Source: CAWFFV01 sp963814985 (lineage in GTDB: Bacteria; Chloroflexota; Ktedonobacteria; Ktedonobacterales; Ktedonobacteraceae). From it: a DNA stretch of 64,000 nt. The translations under genes were made by a program, and so were the position numbers. Positions 37,472-46,420 of this stretch are shown one piece after another (the first letter of the stretch is position 1; the number at the start of each line of letters is the position of its first letter). Where the stretch lies: contig CAWFFV010000058.1 in the NCBI GenBank assembly GCA_963814985.1, positions 1 to 64,000 of the forward strand, read 5' to 3'. The notes beneath the pieces were generated by a model. The model was given only the letters and a program-made list of their open reading frames with translations. It was not told where the DNA came from and searched no databases.

Positions 37472-38113
37472 GTGGAGCAATGCATCATGTTACTGCAGCC
37501 AGACACAGCAACAGATCGACTTACCAACGTTATTCAAGTTGCTCAACTTGGGCGGAGAACGGGTTTGCTGCTAGTTGAGCGCAGTAAGGGGATTAACCTT
37601 GAAGAAGGCGCTATCATCTTCGTCAATGGAAAGATAACTGAGGCGCGGGCGGGCCATCGAAGTGATTGGGAAGCTCTCAATTGGCTCTGTACCTGGGATA
37701 CTTGCCTATTTACATTTGTCCATACGAATGCATCTGAAGCCCACCTCCCCCCTGCTTCCAGGCCAGATACAGAGCCGGTAGAGACATTTCGATACCAGCA
37801 GATGCAACCACTTGCTCACGATAAACAAAAGAGCCAATTTGCTAACATAAGTGAGTTTAACAAAGAGTTAGAACAATCAAAGATATCTGCTCTTATCTCC
37901 AGAGTTTCCCCTCGTATGGAACACACAAACAAAGCATTGTTGGCAATTGCTCAAGCAGGTTTTTCTCGTACTCATAGGCAGGTGTTTTTGCTGGTTGATG
38001 GCGTTCGGACACCCACAGATTTAGTCCGCTTGACGGGACGTGGAAGTATCGAGATAGAAGAGATATTGCATGATTTAGAAAACGTCGGTGTTATTCAATG
38101 GGGAAAAGCATGA
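37472..38113 (+). CDS. DUF4388-like protein with C-terminal winged-helix-like module
   Basis: 213 residues from GTG 37472 with AATAGGAG 11 bases ahead. The first 120 residues resemble PatA/DUF4388 (LTNVIQVAQLGRRTGLLLVE, interrupted; GAIIFVNGKITEARAG, ALNWLCTWDTCLFTF). Residues 150-213 repeat the helix-turn-helix-like module of the genes at 3045 and 3650 (QVFLLVDGVRTPTDLVRL, interrupted; EIEEILHDLENVGVIQW). A cache-sensor gene follows at 38141, so this is probably its cytoplasmic partner. Confidence 0.6.
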   Translation: MEQCIMLLQPDTATDRLTNVIQVAQLGRRTGLLLVERSKGINLEEGAIIFVNGKITEARAGHRSDWEALNWLCTWDTCLFTFVHTNASEAHLPPASRPDTEPVETFRYQQMQPLAHDKQKSQFANISEFNKELEQSKISALISRVSPRMEHTNKALLAIAQAGFSRTHRQVFLLVDGVRTPTDLVRLTGRGSIEIEEILHDLENVGVIQWGKA

Positions 38114-38140
38114 TGTCTGCTGCAAGGAGGGTTATGCTCG

Positions 38141-39625
38141 ATGGCTCGACAAAAAGGGCGTTCGCTCTCGTTATCTATACGCGTATCGCTGTTGCTCATG
38201 GTTGCGGCTATCCTACCACTTTTGATTACCGTTGCCGTCAGCGAACCGCTCACACGTTCTACCCTGGTTGCCCAGGCCAGTACGGCGATGGAAACTGATG
38301 TACGAACCCGTGTGCAATTGATCGATGCTTATTTTACTGAGCGTCTCTTAGATGTAGAAACAATTAGCCGAGTTCCCGATGTACAACAGTTTTTCGTTGA
38401 TCCAGCTGTGCGTCCGGATCTTGCACCCTCTCTTGCCACCGGGCTTCTCGCTGGTAGTCAAAGAGATTCCCACTATACTACCTGGTCACTCTTCGATATG
38501 GAAGGGAATCTCCTTATCTCCAGTCCCAGCAACCCCCATCCTCATGGCCAATACCTTGTTCCGCCAGACGATTTACATGCGGTAACTTCAGGTAAACCAT
38601 TCATTTCGACAGTTTTCTTCGACCCGGTGCTTCGAAAGGCCTGTGTCGATATCTATGCGCCCATCATCTCGTTTACCAACTCTCAGCTATTAGGATTTGT
38701 GCGTGCAACGCTCACAATGGACTATGTGTTGAATATCGTCAGCAACAATTCTGGGGCAAATGGAACGGGTAGCTATGCGTTTATTCTTGATCAGAATGGG
38801 GTACGTATTGCCTATCCTCGTCCGGCTCTCCAGTTCACTGCTATTGCACCACTTACTCCTCAGATACAGCAGCAAATCAGCAAAGAGGAGCGATACGGCG
38901 CGGCTGCTACTGTACCCATCCTGGGGGACAGCGGACTGGCCAAAATACAACAAAATCCCCGTCCTCCAGCCACCTTTCAGATAATTCTATCTGGAGACAA
39001 TCAGTCTTCCCAGGTAGCACTGCATGCTACGCAAGTCGTTCCCTGGATGTACTTTGTCGTGAGTCCTCTCAGCACGGTCACCGCAGTTGCAGACCAGCAA
39101 CTGCAGGTCACTCTGCTGATTGCGTTGCTGATCCTTATACCGGCAGCTGGTGCTGGCTTAATCGTAGGAAGGCTCATCACACGACCTATTCTAAAGGCCG
39201 TAGAGCATATACGTAGCAACAGTCAAGCACTCAACACTCTGGCTATTAAACAAAAGAGTGCGGCCAAAGAGCAGACGTGGGTGGTAAATTCTTCGGGGGT
39301 AGGATTAGAATCGGTGCAGTACTACAGCGAGGCGGCGAGAGTAGCTACGCAACAACTTGATGAGAAGGGTAGAAACCTGGTGCAATATTGGGAAATGTGT
39401 AATAGGCAGGGAGCAAAACAGGAAGTTATAAAGCTGTTGAATATTAATGAGTATGTTGAGAGAGCCATACGATACCAGGCGGAAAGTAACCAGAAGTTGG
39501 CAACGGCTCTTGAAGTGACAACCCAGGTAACAGAACAACTTGCATCTGGTGCAAACTCTGCTACGGAGGCCTCTGATCAATTAGAGCAAGTCGTCAATCA
39601 GTTGCATCAAGTTGTCGGAAAATGA
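38141..39625 (+). CDS. Membrane sensor with dCache-like extracellular domain, HAMP-like linker and coiled coil, no output domain
   Basis: 494 residues. Two membrane helices (about 12-35 and 325-345) enclose about 290 extracellular residues of double-cache type (ETISRVPDVQQFF, WSLFDMEGNLLISSP, YAFILDQNGVRIAYP). After the second helix GRLITRPIL is the HAMP start. The cytoplasmic tail is coiled coil ending VTEQLASGANSATEASDQLE, recalling chemoreceptor tips but too short and lacking the hairpin, and there is no kinase or cyclase. It may signal through the 37472 gene product. Confidence 0.75.
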   Translation: MARQKGRSLSLSIRVSLLLMVAAILPLLITVAVSEPLTRSTLVAQASTAMETDVRTRVQLIDAYFTERLLDVETISRVPDVQQFFVDPAVRPDLAPSLATGLLAGSQRDSHYTTWSLFDMEGNLLISSPSNPHPHGQYLVPPDDLHAVTSGKPFISTVFFDPVLRKACVDIYAPIISFTNSQLLGFVRATLTMDYVLNIVSNNSGANGTGSYAFILDQNGVRIAYPRPALQFTAIAPLTPQIQQQISKEERYGAAATVPILGDSGLAKIQQNPRPPATFQIILSGDNQSSQVALHATQVVPWMYFVVSPLSTVTAVADQQLQVTLLIALLILIPAAGAGLIVGRLITRPILKAVEHIRSNSQALNTLAIKQKSAAKEQTWVVNSSGVGLESVQYYSEAARVATQQLDEKGRNLVQYWEMCNRQGAKQEVIKLLNINEYVERAIRYQAESNQKLATALEVTTQVTEQLASGANSATEASDQLEQVVNQLHQVVGK

Positions 39626-39730
39626 GAAGAAGAGCATGCTGCCCATCAAGGCAATTGTCAGATCAGTCAGTCGATAGCTAGTTCCCTGTAAATCATTCAA
39701 GCGGCCAGGAATTGCCGGAGCCAAACCAAT

Positions 39731-39774
39731 AAAAAGTCCTCTCATTGATACTCTCAATGAAGAGGGCTTTTTTT
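39731..39774 (+). terminator. Rho-independent terminator after the sensor gene
   Basis: Stem AAAAAGTCCTCT (39731-39742) pairs with AGAGGGCTTTTTTT (39761-39774), with a second palindrome CATTGA/TCAATG in the loop. The T-run is seven bases. Only its 3' half is copied in the right direct repeat, where the stem is therefore lost. Confidence 0.85.
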
Positions 39775-39871
39775 GTTGGTTTTAGCTTCTCAAGCCTTTT
39801 TATTACATTGGCTTAACAAAATGCACCTATCCTCAGGGAAAGATTAATCAGAACTTAACATATCTATAAAG
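39743..39871 (+). repeat. Left 129-bp direct repeat of the integrated element (attL candidate)
   Basis: 129 bases starting CATTGATACTCTC and ending ATATCTATAAAG, matched by 47569-47697 with six mismatches (about 95%). It starts inside the terminator loop and runs into the element. The longest identical stretch is GAAGAGGGCTTTTTTTGTTG and beyond, 33 bases, the likely crossover core. Confidence 0.85.
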
Positions 39872-40161
39872 TCTCTAGCTGACACTTGTCTGCTTGTTGT
39901 GATTGGCTTCTGATGCCGCTTTACTCTCTCTAATTGCTGTAGGTTTAGCGTAGTTAAAGTAAGGCAATAGAGAGACGGTGATATTGTTTTGCCGCTTCTT
40001 TGGAGCATGACATTCGAATCTTGTGCTACATGAGACTTACAATATTAAAGCAACGCAATATGATCTAGATCGTATTGACTATTGTTTTGTTGCTTCGTTT
40101 TGTGCTATAGTTGAACTAGGTTAAATAATTAAGCAATGTCGCTTAAACCTAGGGAGATTTT
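39872..40161 (+). promoter_or_regulatory. Left-end noncoding region of the element, with GntR promoter/operator
   Basis: No gene. A near-perfect palindrome AATATGATCTAGATCGTATT (40057-40076) lies just upstream of a promoter-like TTGTTT ... 18 bases ... TATAGT reading into the GntR gene. A similar palindrome occurs downstream of that gene, marking it as the probable GntR operator. Confidence 0.6.
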
Positions 40162-40893
40162 ATGGACACAAAAATAGATATACTTGCTGAGAGGCTCCGT
40201 GAGAGAATTAAGAGTGGTGAGTTTGGAACGTCTGGGCGTATTCCTCCTCATCGTGTTCTGGCTGAGCAACTTAACACAACTTGTGAGACTGTGAATAAAG
40301 TTGTTCAATTGCTTCAGAGTGAGGGTTTACTTGTCTCTAAAGATAAGTCAGTGTATGTTAAGCCTCCTCTTATGAAGTTACCGGCTTTTATAGCCAACTT
40401 TGATCAGTATATTAGAGATCATGGTGAGGAACCTGTGAGCATGTTTCTAGAGAAACCTGATCTTGTTCCTATGCCAGAATTGATTGCAAAACTAATGGGA
40501 AGGAAAGAGGGTGAGATGGTACCTCATCGCCTTTTGCGACAAGGTATTAAGTACTCCTCTGGGATCGTGCATTATCGTTTGTCGGAAAACTTTTATAACC
40601 CTGATTTGATAAAGGACGAGATTTTTCTAGGTTTGCAATCTGATCCACAGTTTAATACCTGGATTGCAATGAAAGATAAGTATGGTATAGAGGTTTTAAG
40701 GTCTAAAAACGTTGCAATTGCTAGGCTACCTACTTTGCAAGAACAAGAATACTTAGGTGTGGTGAGAGGTACTCCGGTACTTGAGTTGCATCGGGTCCAG
40801 CTTGCTGAAAACGCTTTAGCAGTCATGGTGAATAAGCTTGTTTTTGTAGGTAGTCTTTTTGAGTTGTTCTTTACCTCTGAGGTAACAAAGTAG
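40162..40893 (+). CDS. GntR-family regulator with UTRA domain
   Basis: 243 residues. Residues 1-70 are a GntR winged helix (LAERLRERIKSGEFGTSGRI, interrupted; RVLAEQLNTTCETVNKVVQLL). Residues about 150-240 are UTRA-like (LKDEIFLGLQ ... VLELHRVQLAENALAVMVNKL, abbreviated). AGGGAGA precedes the ATG. In integrative plasmids such regulators (KorSA-like) repress transfer and replication genes. The two matched palindromes, one in front of the gene and one behind, suggest self-repression plus control of the small-gene operon. Ligand unknown. Confidence 0.85.
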   Translation: MDTKIDILAERLRERIKSGEFGTSGRIPPHRVLAEQLNTTCETVNKVVQLLQSEGLLVSKDKSVYVKPPLMKLPAFIANFDQYIRDHGEEPVSMFLEKPDLVPMPELIAKLMGRKEGEMVPHRLLRQGIKYSSGIVHYRLSENFYNPDLIKDEIFLGLQSDPQFNTWIAMKDKYGIEVLRSKNVAIARLPTLQEQEYLGVVRGTPVLELHRVQLAENALAVMVNKLVFVGSLFELFFTSEVTK

Positions 40894-40979
40894 CTTTAAG
40901 TTTGCTGAGAGTAGGTACCCCCTACTCCTTTTCTTGTCATATTTATGGACTAGATCATTTTTATTAAAAATATGTTGAC

Positions 40980-40999
40980 AATATGACCTAGATCATGTT
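40980..40999 (+). promoter_or_regulatory. Second GntR operator, inside a promoter
   Basis: AATATGACCTAGATCATGTT is the same palindrome as at 40057-40076 with two arm mismatches. It lies between a TTGACA (40975-40980) and a TATATT/TATTAT box about 18 bases later, so bound repressor would block RNA polymerase. A half site CTAGATCAT also occurs at 40949-40957. Drives the zinc-finger gene set from 41062. Confidence 0.65.
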
Positions 41000-41061
41000 A
41001 TATTATGGATAGAGGTTGTGGTTACTAGAACAAGGCAGTACAAAGGAGGTTGATACAACCA

Positions 41062-41295
41062 GTGGAGTGCAGATTTTGTGGGTATGCGATGCGTCAAGTC
41101 TGCCAACAGTGCAGGAAACCGGCTTGCTATAACTGTGGTCGGTCTGGTGGCTCGGTGTATTGCGAGAGTTGCAAGAGTTCTCAGCAGAGGTTAGCCGCCT
41201 TGCGTAGTGGGTCTCTCGTCGTTCTCGTCGTGTGTAAAAGGAGTCTTTCATTTGGGGAAAACAGCATCAGGTCGGCGCGTTGCACGCATGTGTGA
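41062..41295 (+). CDS. Small Cys-rich zinc-finger protein
   Basis: About 77 residues from GTG 41062 (AAAGGAGG 12 bases before; a TTG at 41050 is too close to that site). Four CxxC pairs: CRFCG, CQQC, CYNC, CESC, enough for two zinc sites. The tail after RLAALRSG is of doubtful sense, so the frame may be shifted near 41215. Element-encoded, probable DNA/RNA-binding or protein-contact protein. Confidence 0.5.
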   Translation: MECRFCGYAMRQVCQQCRKPACYNCGRSGGSVYCESCKSSQQRLAALRSGSLVVLVVCKRSLSFGENSIRSARCTHV

Positions 41296-41383
41296 GCGGT
41301 GTGCTTGCCTGATACACGGTCGTCATTTTTTCAATGATTGGTACCACGTGTTATGTCGTTCGTGCTTCAAAGTGGTTGGCTAA
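41252..41383 (+). CDS. Small zinc-ribbon protein, TTG start
   Basis: 43 codons from TTG 41252 with AAAAGGAG 7 bases ahead; overlaps the end of the previous frame. Two CxxC motifs (MCERCACL and LCRSCFKVV) separated by about 22 residues make one zinc ribbon. Too short for most gene finders; supported by ribosome site, motif spacing and a neighbour of the same type. Confidence 0.5.
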   Translation: MGKTASGRRVARMCERCACLIHGRHFFNDWYHVLCRSCFKVVG

Positions 41384-41500
41384 GGTCTTGTCCACCTGAG
41401 CCAACTCTGAGCACTAGTTCCGTTCATCGTTCGCTAGGATCTCATCTCTGAGTGTGTCATGTGGGGTCCTGGCCTGTCAACCTTCAGAAAGGATTTTGCT

Positions 41501-41752
41501 ATGGCGTTTGGATTCGGTAAGCCAAAAGATCAAACCTCTCATGACGAAGGTCTCTTTCTGGATGAGAGCCTTACGAATGCGGTGGATGAGAATGTGAGTC
41601 CTACTCTTTCCTCTGTCCCGCTTTGTCCGCTTTGTCACTATGAGAAGCTCTTTTGTACTTACTGCTTTGTTTACTATTGTTGTGTTTGTGAGAGGCCCCA
41701 TGTGGCTACAGCGCCAGATGGTTCAACGTATTGGGCATGCGACAACTTTTAG
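41501..41752 (+). CDS. Small Cys-rich protein
   Basis: 83 residues from ATG 41501, AGAAAGGA 8 bases before; a longer frame from 41459 lacks a site. Acidic N-terminal half, then CPLCHYEKLFCTYCFVYYC, with further CVC and a terminal Cys. Likely zinc-binding (CxxC repeated). Third in a row of such genes; function unknown. Confidence 0.55.
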   Translation: MAFGFGKPKDQTSHDEGLFLDESLTNAVDENVSPTLSSVPLCPLCHYEKLFCTYCFVYYCCVCERPHVATAPDGSTYWACDNF

Positions 41753-41775
41753 CAACACAAGAAAGGTCGTGCACT

Positions 41776-42134
41776 ATGGCACTCGTTCTCACTGGTATTA
41801 TGCTCGGTATGCGTTCCGTTGGCAACAAAGGAGATCTCGAATATGCGGCGGGCGCAAAATGGCAGTTCCTCTCTATGGAGATTACTGATCCTCGCTTCGG
41901 TCAAGTCTACTCTGTCAACTCTCTGACCGTGACCCTCAATATAGCAAACTCTTTGATGGAAAGAACTTGCTTGCTGACTACACGGGCCATAACGTCAAGG
42001 TGACAATCCGCTCCATCCAGGCGACTCAGCGTCAAATTGAGGACGAGAAAACAGGAGAAGTCCGTACCATCCTTCAGACTCGCATACGTGTCACCAACCT
42101 GCGTGACATGGGTATGCCTGATGAGGATGAATAG
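41776..42134 (+). pseudogene. Hypothetical protein of the element, frameshifted
   Basis: Starts MALVLTGIMLGMRSVGNKGD with an AAGAAAGG site. After SVNSL the sense moves: QLSDRDPQYSKLFDGKNLL, then VKVTIRSIQATQRQIEDEKT and VTNLRDMGMPDEDE are in another frame, so one base is missing near 41915-41925. About 118 residues if restored. The predicted strand-rich protein recalls small single-strand-binding or replication-accessory proteins, but no motif settles it. Confidence 0.55.
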
Positions 42135-42197
42135 TTGTTCTCTCTTGCGGTTGTCCCTCCTGGGATGACCGCTTTTCTTGCTGAAAGGAGTAAACCT

Positions 42198-43076
42198 ATG
42201 GGATTCTTTGATCGCTGAAATATGCCGTTCTCTGGTGACCCACAACCACGCGCGTCGTTGTTGAATTTAACTGTTGTTGACGCTTCTCCTCTGACACTCG
42301 ACCAGATGGAAGATGAGGCGTTGAAGATGGTCGCCAAAGCCAACACAGGGATTGGCCTGCATAACCTGTTGAATTGTGTCGTCATTTTCCTCTTCAAAAC
42401 CTTTGCACCTTTTGCTGTGCTGCTCTTAACGATCCCTGAGAGCATTTGGGTCTTTACTCACCTCTATACTCATCCTGATCAAACCTTGACAACCCTCACG
42501 GGTGTGTTTGCCGTCCTGGTGGATTTCGGCTATCTCTATCTGACGGTGCTGCTGGCGATGAACAAAGAGGCACTTTTCCAGCGACAACGAGCAGGAATTG
42601 AAGTCGAACGGCATGAGCGTCGGGCGGTGCGCTTGCAGACCTTTTTATGGTGGATCGTCGCGCCTATGGATACGCTTGCCCAGGTTGTCTTTCTCTACTC
42701 AGCCACTCAGGGGAGTTCCTTTTTTGCCTATGGTGTGGTTCTGTTTCTGGTTGCGGTGCGTGTGCTCTCCCTCTTCATGACGATGTTTGTGGTTTCCTTT
42801 GCTGGTACTGAACTGATGACCAGTGTTGACCGTGTGGCTAATCAGCAAGTTGAGCAAGCCAACGCGGCTGGTCGTGTTATGGAGGCTCTTGGGGCTGCGC
42901 GTCTGGCTCGTCAACGTGCGCGCGATCGCTTGCGAGAGGAGATAGAGGAGCAAGAATTTCGGCAAGAAGGGCGGCGCTTGCTCTCTGAGGTCTACGCTGA
43001 TGCGCGTTCCAGTATCCGCCGTCAACTTCCGCCTCCTGCTCCTCCGTCGAGAGGTGGCGCTTCAAGGCTCTCTTAG
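42198..43076 (+). CDS. Four-helix membrane protein with basic/coiled-coil tail
   Basis: Translation probably begins at 42198 (AAAGGAG 7 bases before) but hits an in-frame TGA at 42216; the downstream Met at 42222 has no site yet opens 284 residues. The intended product likely starts M-G-F-F-D-R. It has four hydrophobic helices (residues about 48-70, 85-110, 140-165, 165-190) and a helical, Arg/Glu-rich cytoplasmic tail ending in a Pro-rich stretch. Unknown function; typical of element-borne membrane proteins of transfer or entry exclusion. Confidence 0.6.
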
Positions 43077-44240
43077 CTGCTGTGCGTGTATCGCGGGGAA
43101 GGTGCGCTCTGCGTTGGTGCGCTTTCCTCGCTCCTATGGAAAGGTTGGTGACGCTCTATGAAAGCTGCTGTTGCTCTTCCTGCTCGCGCTCTGGTGCTCT
43201 GTCGCTCTGGCGCTTTCTGCGTTGTCTGCTCGGCGCTCCTGTGCTTCTCGCTCTGCTGTTGTCAAAGCTCCCTGGTGTTTCATTTCACTATTTCATTTCG
43301 CATTCATGTTTCATATCATTCGTTGCTAGTTTGCTCTCTCGTAAAGGATGGATCGCGTCTTTGCCCTCCCCGTCTCCTGTCTCTTTTTGCGCTCCGCGCT
43401 GCGCCAGTCTTGCGCTCTGCTCGTCTCCATTCTCGTTTGTGCCTGGCTCCTGTTTCTGCATCTCCACGAGTACAGCGCTTGTCTTTCTGCTCTCTGTGTT
43501 CTGTCTCTCTTTCTCAATTCCTTCTTTCCCTTCAGTTTCATATAACATCGTTGATAATCAGTACTCAAAAGTGCTGCGTGTTGAACTGGCTCTACAAGCG
43601 GCTTCACAACCCATCAACGAGAAAGGGCCTTGCCGAAGCAAGCTGTATGATTGGACGTTTCGACAACAGAACGTCCATATTTGCTACTACAGTGCGTTTA
43701 CTATGCATCTACATCTCTCGTTCTCTTGACTTATTTCTGCTCTCATGGCACAAGCATAGATAACCTTATACTATCTCTCCTGACTACTAGTTATAACTCT
43801 ATTGTTATCTCTCACTATCTGCTACCCGTTCGTTCAAACAACACTCGTCAGTCAAAACGCTTCCCTGGTGAGACGGTTCACAACGAGAGGAACCGCTTGC
43901 CGCGCTCCAAAGGACTGCTGTGGCCTAGACCCGCTCGTTCCTGCCAGGGGCACGTTTGCCGTACTTCCCACCTTCAGCCAGGGAGCAGAAGGCGTCAAGA
44001 AAATGGGACGCTTGCGCTTGCCCCTTGTGGGATGTGATAGGCTTTGCCTGGACGTAGCGCGGGCCTGCTTGATACCTGCATTAGTCCTGAGCCGCGCTAC
44101 GTTCACCCTTTGGGTATCACATTCCACAAGGGGTCCCATTTTTAGCCTTCTGTCCCAGACGAGAACATGGGTGATCTGCTCTCCTACTACCAACCTTCCA
44201 TGTCGCCTGCACGCTCACTACCGACCATCGTTTTCAAAAA
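43077..44240. other. Pyrimidine-rich noncoding region of the element
   Basis: The plus strand is strongly C/T-rich with recurring CTCGCT/GCTCT runs between 43150 and 43520; overlapping frames there have no ribosome sites and low-complexity Cys/Ser/Leu products, so I call no gene. An exact 8-bp inverted repeat TGGACGTT ... AACGTCCA lies at 43652-43677. A large hairpin follows at 44000. Position before the replication gene makes an origin plausible. Confidence 0.45.
44000..44142. repeat. Large imperfect hairpin
   Basis: Three nested pairings: AAATGGGA (44001-44008) with TCCCATTT (44134-44141); CCCCTTGTGGGATGTGATA (44021-44039) with TATCACATTCCACAAGGGG (44115-44133, one mismatch); ACGTAGCGCGG (44052-44062) with CCGCGCTACGT (44092-44102). 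Left arm has a 12-base bulge with GCTTGC repeats. A T-run follows the right arm. Could be a replication origin, a transfer origin or a structured RNA/terminator. Confidence 0.75.
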
Positions 44241-44560
44241 ATGCTCACTGACCTTCAATCTGTTCTTTTGCTCCGATGGCTGTGGTAAGTGTCGCCACCA
44301 CGAAAACAGTAACCGTGGTGTGCTATCTACATCTCTTTTGTTGGTTCTGTCTCTTTAGAATCTCCTGGGGGTGCTCTGAAAACGTATGATGTAGCACTCT
44401 GGCGGCGTTGCTTCTCTGTTTCTGATCACGTCGAATACATCGATGCTGAAGGACCTTTTCTGGCTGTGCTGCAAGCGATGTTCTCTACAGACTTCGTCGT
44501 GTGGCTGCGGCTTCTGCGCGTGATACTGACGAGTTGACCATTCATCGGTATGACGGTTGA
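44241..44560 (+). pseudogene. Degraded small gene upstream of rep
   Basis: Coherent peptide pieces appear in shifting frames: SVSLESPGGALKTYDVALW, then CFSVSDHVEYIDAEGPFL (frame A to about 44500) and RLRRVAAASARDTDELTIHR (frame B, ending TGA 44558-44560). Upstream, MLTDLQSVLLLRWLW is in frame A but followed by stops. Reads as a small element gene broken by several indels. Function unknown. Confidence 0.35.
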
Positions 44561-44597
44561 GTTTTTCTCTGGCTCTTGAAGAATCAGGAGGTGTTCA

Positions 44598-46403
44598 ATG
44601 AGTGAGTCTCCCTTCAAAATTGTCAATCGTGGTGTTGATACCTTTCTGGTCAACTTTAATTTGCGAACGAAGATGGTAAGCCCATGGTGAACAGCTTCCC
44701 GCCTTTGTGGTTGATTTCCTCGATGAATGGCAAACCAGGGCACGCAAAGAGCATACACCGTCTCCGACTGATCTCGCTTTTCGTTACCGTGTGGGTGAGA
44801 AGGTCTACGAGCAATCCCTAATGATGCGTCCACATGGCTCTAGCCCGTGGTCCTGGTTGCTCTTCTGCGATGATGTCAAGCTATCCCTCTGTCATGGGAC
44901 CCTGAGCGGTGCGGTCTTCTGTCAAGCGCGTTTCTCCTCTCATCTGCTCTGGTCAATCAGTGCTGAAGCGGCTATTGTTCATCTGGAAGAGATGCTCTAT
45001 GAACTCATGGGACAGTTGATCTATCAACAGGCCTCCGATATTTACCTCTGCATTGACATGCAGGGCTTTGACTTCTCTCAAGTGGATTGGGAGCATGGTT
45101 TTATCTCGCGTGTCAAAGATATCCGTATGCGTCCTGAAGACCTTCCTTCTGAACGTGAACAAGAGGGCAGCCTCTCTCCGAAAGAAGCCCGTGAACTGGA
45201 TGAGTCATCAGAGATGGCGGTTCTGCTCCCCATGGTTCGTACAACACACCGTCGTATTGCAACCCTGGATTTTGGTTCTCATGGCTCTCAAATCTCGGCA
45301 CAAATTTATAACAAGTCGGCTGAAGTCGTCAAGCACAAAAAAGCATGGTTTTATCCCATCTGGATAGCTAACGGGTGGGATGGGAAATCAATTGTCTGGC
45401 GGCTTGAATTTCGCCTGAAACGCAAGTTCCTGGCAAGCTTCGACCTCAATGAAGCATTCTCCGTTCTCAGTCAAATGAAACTGCTCTGGACCTATGTCAC
45501 CTGTGAATGGTTGCGCTATGTGGACCTCTCTAGCCAGGACTCCAATAAATCACGGCTGTCAACTCATCCCATCTGGGAAATGATTCAGCAAGCCTACACC
45601 GTTGAGGATGATATACAGACCCGTGATCCAGAGGGAGAATCTGAAGTCCGTCTGACTCATCTCCTCGAGGAGAAACCACTTGATGTGTTGAAGATGGCGT
45701 CTTCCCTGACACTTGAGGAGTCCTTACAAGAAGAGTGCTTACTCACAGAAGAGGAGATAACCTCCGTCTCTGTCGAGTCTGACCATTCTTCTCTGCTCAA
45801 TCAGTCCGTTCTGGCGGAACTGCTCCGGCGTGTTGTCGAGCAAAGAATGAGTCAACGCCTCTCAGATGACTTCTTCACCATTGGAGAGACCTTCTCTGAG
45901 GAATCGAGAGATCTTCAGCACGAGCTGGCAAGTGAGCAAGTTTCCCATCTGAATCCTGATCAAGTCCAACTCGTCATTGATCGCTTTTGTCCTGAGCCAT
46001 TTGAGCAGGTTCAAGCGAAATTGATCAAGAGAGCCAGGCGCATGGCGAAAAAGAAAGCGTGCATTGCTGCCTCGCTGGCTATATGCGTTCAGCGGTGGCC
46101 CTCGCTGGTGATGAGATCTCTAGTGTCCCTGGAATGGAACCAGTCCCCGACCTCATGGCCTCTCTGGTGTGGTGCTTTGGAGAAGTCCAGCACTATGACA
46201 GATCGCGTCAACGTTCCCACTTGGAAGAGGTCTGGAAAAAGCGTTTAGCCTATGGCTTTGTCACTGCCCAACAACTTGAAGAGGAACGGCGATTGCATGG
46301 CGTTGAACTCACTGACGCCGATTGGTCAACGCTCTCTGAGCATCTTGACCGCCTGATGGGAAAACGTTCTTCCTCTCATTCATTTCTGTCTGATGTTGCC
46401 TAG
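44598..46403 (+). pseudogene. Rolling-circle-type replication initiator, frame-broken
   Basis: Starts MSESPFKIVNRGVDTFLVNF with GGAGG five bases away, then shifts near 44660 and 44690 into the main frame (PAFVVDFLDEW ...). The central part SQISAQIYNKSAEVVKHKK, then WRLEFRLKRKFL fits the Rep_trans/Rep-initiator core with Tyr in YNK and the downstream WRLEFRL strand. Near 46060 the frame shifts again (KKACIAA to AGYMRSAVALAGDEISS), continuing to 46403. Restored length is about 600 residues. The protein would nick the element at its origin. As written it is broken in at least three places. Confidence 0.65.
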
Positions 46404-46420
46404 TTAGAAGGAGGTGTTCT

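Noticed and set aside
43082..43763. Two long overlapping plus-strand frames in the pyrimidine-rich region
   Set aside because: No ribosome sites, low-complexity Cys/Ser/Leu/Phe content produced by C/T runs, and no family resemblance.
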